From NCBI GenBank assembly GCA_028280945.1, contig JANQKV010000005.1:88921-152920 (forward strand): 64,000 nucleotides of DNA, read 5' to 3'. The stretch is from Opitutaceae bacterium (GTDB lineage Bacteria > Verrucomicrobiota > Verrucomicrobiia > Opitutales > Opitutaceae). Positions 62,005-64,000 of the stretch are shown here, piece by piece (within the stretch, counting starts at the first letter, position 1; every line of letters starts with the position of its first letter). The notes beneath the pieces are model-generated. The model saw only the letters and a program-made list of their open reading frames with translations, ran no database searches and was not told the origin of the DNA. A program made the translations under genes and the position numbers.

Positions 62005-62727
62005 TCACATGCCTTGTTTGATGAACGCGACCTCCTCGGTCTCGGAGTTCACTCTCACTTCGTGGTCCTCTTCGGTGGTCACACCAATATAGTCGACCAC
62101 CACGGAAGCGAGCACGGGCAGGGCCTTTCGGATGTCATCGTCCTCCGCTTCGTTGGAAACGTAGACGCTCCACAGCTGCTCTGGCGGAGTATCGTCGCCG
62201 CTTTGAACATTTTCGCGGGCGGAGACACGCAGGTACTTTTCGTAAATGGTGACAGGGATCGTTTTGTCCTCGAAGCCGATGAGCTCCTGGCTGGGTGGAT
62301 CCATGACGGAAATGCGGCGGTAACGCACATTGCCCGCGGCATCCCGGGTGGGCACGATGACCGAGCGGACGCCGCCTTCCATTCGAGCGAAAACCGGGAC
62401 TGAACGCGTTTCGAACTCAACGCGGGGGGGTTCGACGTCGTAATCAACCTCCACAACCATGTCGGCATTGGCCGGGTTGGGCGCCTCGTAAAGGCCCCGG
62501 CCGGAGAGGGCGGCCTTGACGTATTCCACCGCCTCGCGGGTGCGCAGGTCGGTGCGGGGATCGCCGCCGTTTTTCGTCACAATTCGATAGGATTCACCGG
62601 ACGGTTTTGCCTCGTTGGCGATGGCGTTGATTTTAACGTTGTAAGTGTTGGTGGCACAGCCCGCCACGACCATGACGCTGGCAGCGAGCAGCAGAGGGCG
62701 GAAAAGGAATGAAGCTGAGTGGGCCAT
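62005..62727 (-). CDS. Outer-membrane lipoprotein, DUF4136-like
   Basis: 240 residues with a lipoprotein leader (LLAASVMVVAGC, Cys at about 24). The mature protein reads INAIANEAKPSGESYRIVTKNGGDPRTDLRTREAVEYVKAALSGRGLYEAPNPANADMVVEVDYDVEPP, similar to DUF4136 domain proteins. Function unknown. It is followed by a strong terminator and preceded 14 nt away by the glycine-zipper gene. Confidence 0.75.
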   Translation of the reverse strand: MAHSASFLFRPLLLAASVMVVAGCATNTYNVKINAIANEAKPSGESYRIVTKNGGDPRTDLRTREAVEYVKAALSGRGLYEAPNPANADMVVEVDYDVEPPRVEFETRSVPVFARMEGGVRSVIVPTRDAAGNVRYRRISVMDPPSQELIGFEDKTIPVTIYEKYLRVSARENVQSGDDTPPEQLWSVYVSNEAEDDDIRKALPVLASVVVDYIGVTTEEDHEVRVNSETEEVAFIKQGM

Positions 62728-62741
62728 GCGGGGAGGGTGAC

Positions 62742-63341
62742 TTAATTTCCGGGGACCGCAATATCCCCGCGGAGTTCCGCAAGTTCAGCCTCCAAGCGGG
62801 CGATTTCCGCCTTCTCAGCCGCAATCTGGGCTTCGGTTTCGTCGAGCTCCTTCTTCCGGTTGAGCGCCCATTCGCGCTCGGCCTTGAGCTCAGCGAGACG
62901 GGAGGCGGTCTCATCGGCCCGGCGTTGGGCGTCCTCGAGTTCAGCATCGGTGATGCGAAAGCCTTGAGCGATCGCGAGCTCTTCCTCGAGTTGTTCCTTC
63001 AGGCGGGCCTCTTCCTGACGCTTGCGGGCAACCTCCTGCTGGTAGGCGCGCTCTTGGGCGAGACGATCCTGGGCGCTGCGTTCCTTCATATCCTGCCTGA
63101 GGCCGACGGCGGCACCCACCAGCGCACCGGCGGCACCGCCGATGGCAGCTCCCGACGCGGCGTTGCCCGATCCCGTGTTGTTGCCGATGATTGCCCCTCC
63201 GACAGCTCCTGCGGCACCACCAAGCCCAGCACCTTTGGCCGTTTTGGAGGGGGCGACCTGACAGCCGGTGAGAAGAGAGAAAGCAAGGATGGGGGCGACG
63301 ACGAGGGAAGGTCTCATTATCGGGCGACGTTTGATTTTCAT
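62742..63341 (-). CDS. Glycine-zipper coiled-coil lipoprotein
   Basis: 199 residues (ATG at 63341; also 63317). Lipobox LLTGC near 25. A glycine-zipper region GAGLGGAAGAVGGAIIGNNTG...GAAIGGAAGALVGAAVG at about 37-80 and then a long coiled coil (90-195) rich in Glu/Lys/Arg/Ala. Proteins of this type span or stabilise the envelope. In operon with the DUF4136-like gene. Confidence 0.75.
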   Translation of the reverse strand: MKIKRRPIMRPSLVVAPILAFSLLTGCQVAPSKTAKGAGLGGAAGAVGGAIIGNNTGSGNAASGAAIGGAAGALVGAAVGLRQDMKERSAQDRLAQERAYQQEVARKRQEEARLKEQLEEELAIAQGFRITDAELEDAQRRADETASRLAELKAEREWALNRKKELDETEAQIAAEKAEIARLEAELAELRGDIAVPGN

Positions 63342-63497
63342 CAGGGGGTCGTTAGAAGGTTAAAGAAATAAGGTGAGTCTTCCACCGAAGCAAGGCCGAC
63401 TCGCGGTTCGTGGTCCGACACGAACGTTCCTCGTTTTGTTCAGTAAGTTTTTTCAGATTCAACGGCACTTTTAATTCAACCTGCGCTCTTATTCCCA

Positions 63498-64000
63498 TGA
63501 CCTCTTTGCCCCAGCGAGGATTCTTCACCCAAGGTTTTGTCGTTCAGATTGTTGGACTGCTTGTCGCCATTTTTGGTGTGGGTGCACTCTACAGCCAATA
63601 CATCCGGCCGCAAGCGGCGGAGATGGAGATCACCAAGCGAATTTTGGAGCAGCGCGGCGCCGAGGAAGCAGCGGAGTCGTCGCGTAACCTAGTCATCATT
63701 TTGCGGGACTATGAGCAGCAAGCGTGCCTTACCCTCCTGGTATGGGCCTCCATCCTGCTGGCCTACCGTTTGTGGCTCGTGGGTCGGGAACGCAGCGTGA
63801 TCGGCCGGGAATTCGTGAGCCTGGAGGCGGGGCAGAGGATTTTGCCGGAGGCGGCGCTCGACTACGCCAAGGAGGTCGAGTCATCGATCGAGGCGGAGCG
63901 CAGCCTGGCCGACAAGCTGCTGCCCAATTTTGTGATGTCGGCGCTGCAGAGGTTCAACGCCACCCATTCCATCCAGGATGCCTCGGCGGCCGTGCAGGAA
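63498..64000 (+). CDS. Membrane protein, 3' truncated by window end
   Basis: Begins at the ATG at 63498; the frame is open to the end (167 codons visible). First TM helix FVVQIVGLLVAIFGVGALYSQYI, a hydrophilic loop (RPQAAEMEITKRILEQRGAEEAAESSRNL), second TM helix (CLTLLVWASILLAYRLWLVG), then a helical domain (SLEAGQRILPEAALDYAKEVESSIEAERSLADKLLP). The arrangement recalls MotA/TolQ/ExbB-type or similar proteins, but the visible part is not decisive. Divergent from the lipoprotein pair. Confidence 0.55.

Noticed and set aside
1..64000. CRISPR array, tRNA, rRNA or prophage
   Set aside because: No regularly spaced direct repeats, cloverleaf-like tRNA or phage structural genes were seen on reading either strand.

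Overview
The window looks like chromosomal DNA of a G+C-rich, polysaccharide-degrading bacterium, most likely a verrucomicrobion close to Opitutaceae. This is an inference from gene content: GH74, GH28, heparinase II/III, sulfatase, BNR_4, DUF1961 and PmoA-like (DUF6807) proteins, SSS-type symporters, a propeller-type LytS/LytT sensor pair, and the C-terminal repeat modules common in verrucomicrobial exoenzymes. No rRNA, tRNA or CRISPR array was recognised.

Layout. 1-4 kb: the end of a membrane protein, a putative secreted glycosidase, and a small membrane protein coupled to a sodium:solute symporter gene broken by one in-frame amber codon. 4.1-6.5 kb: a decayed REP-associated transposase beside an AT-rich island with four small minus-strand genes (XRE regulator, 63-aa protein, 184-aa cytosolic protein, two-TM protein) and an intrinsic terminator that ends 3 nt before the start codon of the third gene. 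6.5-16.5 kb: SIS-domain protein, beta-helix protein, a duplicated helicase fragment, a GH74 xyloglucanase, then a ligase-associated helicase/phosphoesterase pair and a peroxiredoxin. 16.5-17.5 kb: about 0.85 kb of degraded foreign-looking DNA between 66-bp copies of the peroxiredoxin gene end. 17.5-20.6 kb: YY-rich exported protein, and a Y-family polymerase with a small possible DNA-binding protein and palindromic control sites. 20.6-27.5 kb: BNR_4 protein, GH28, exported chorismate mutase, ceramidase-like protein, SSS symporter. 27.7-37.3 kb: a minus-strand glycan locus (PmoA-like, aldo/keto reductase, epimerase, heparinase II/III, DUF1961, sulfatase) bracketed by two paralogous membrane proteins. 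37.3-49.5 kb: UDG-like protein, S41 peptidase lipoprotein, LytT/LytS pair, HAF-repeat protein, transglutaminase-like protein, topoisomerase subunit A, TrpF. 49.8-64 kb: hybrid histidine kinase, ArsC/ArsN2, class IIIB-type phosphatase, RelE/ParE toxin-antitoxin module, YjbQ, another beta-helix protein, an unrecognised multi-TM protein, O-acetylhomoserine sulfhydrylase, VOC protein, Na/Pi cotransporter, two lipoproteins and the start of a membrane protein.

How they fit. The secreted hydrolases and lyases, oxidoreductases and SSS symporters suggest depolymerisation of plant or algal (including sulfated or uronate-rich) polysaccharides and sugar uptake. The most notable features are the AT-rich four-gene cassette with its terminator-at-start-codon arrangement, the polymerase operon with nested palindromes, and three places where an accessory gene or segment lies between a full gene and a partial, diverged copy of one end of that gene (helicase/GH74, peroxiredoxin/0.85 kb segment, YjbQ/toxin-antitoxin).
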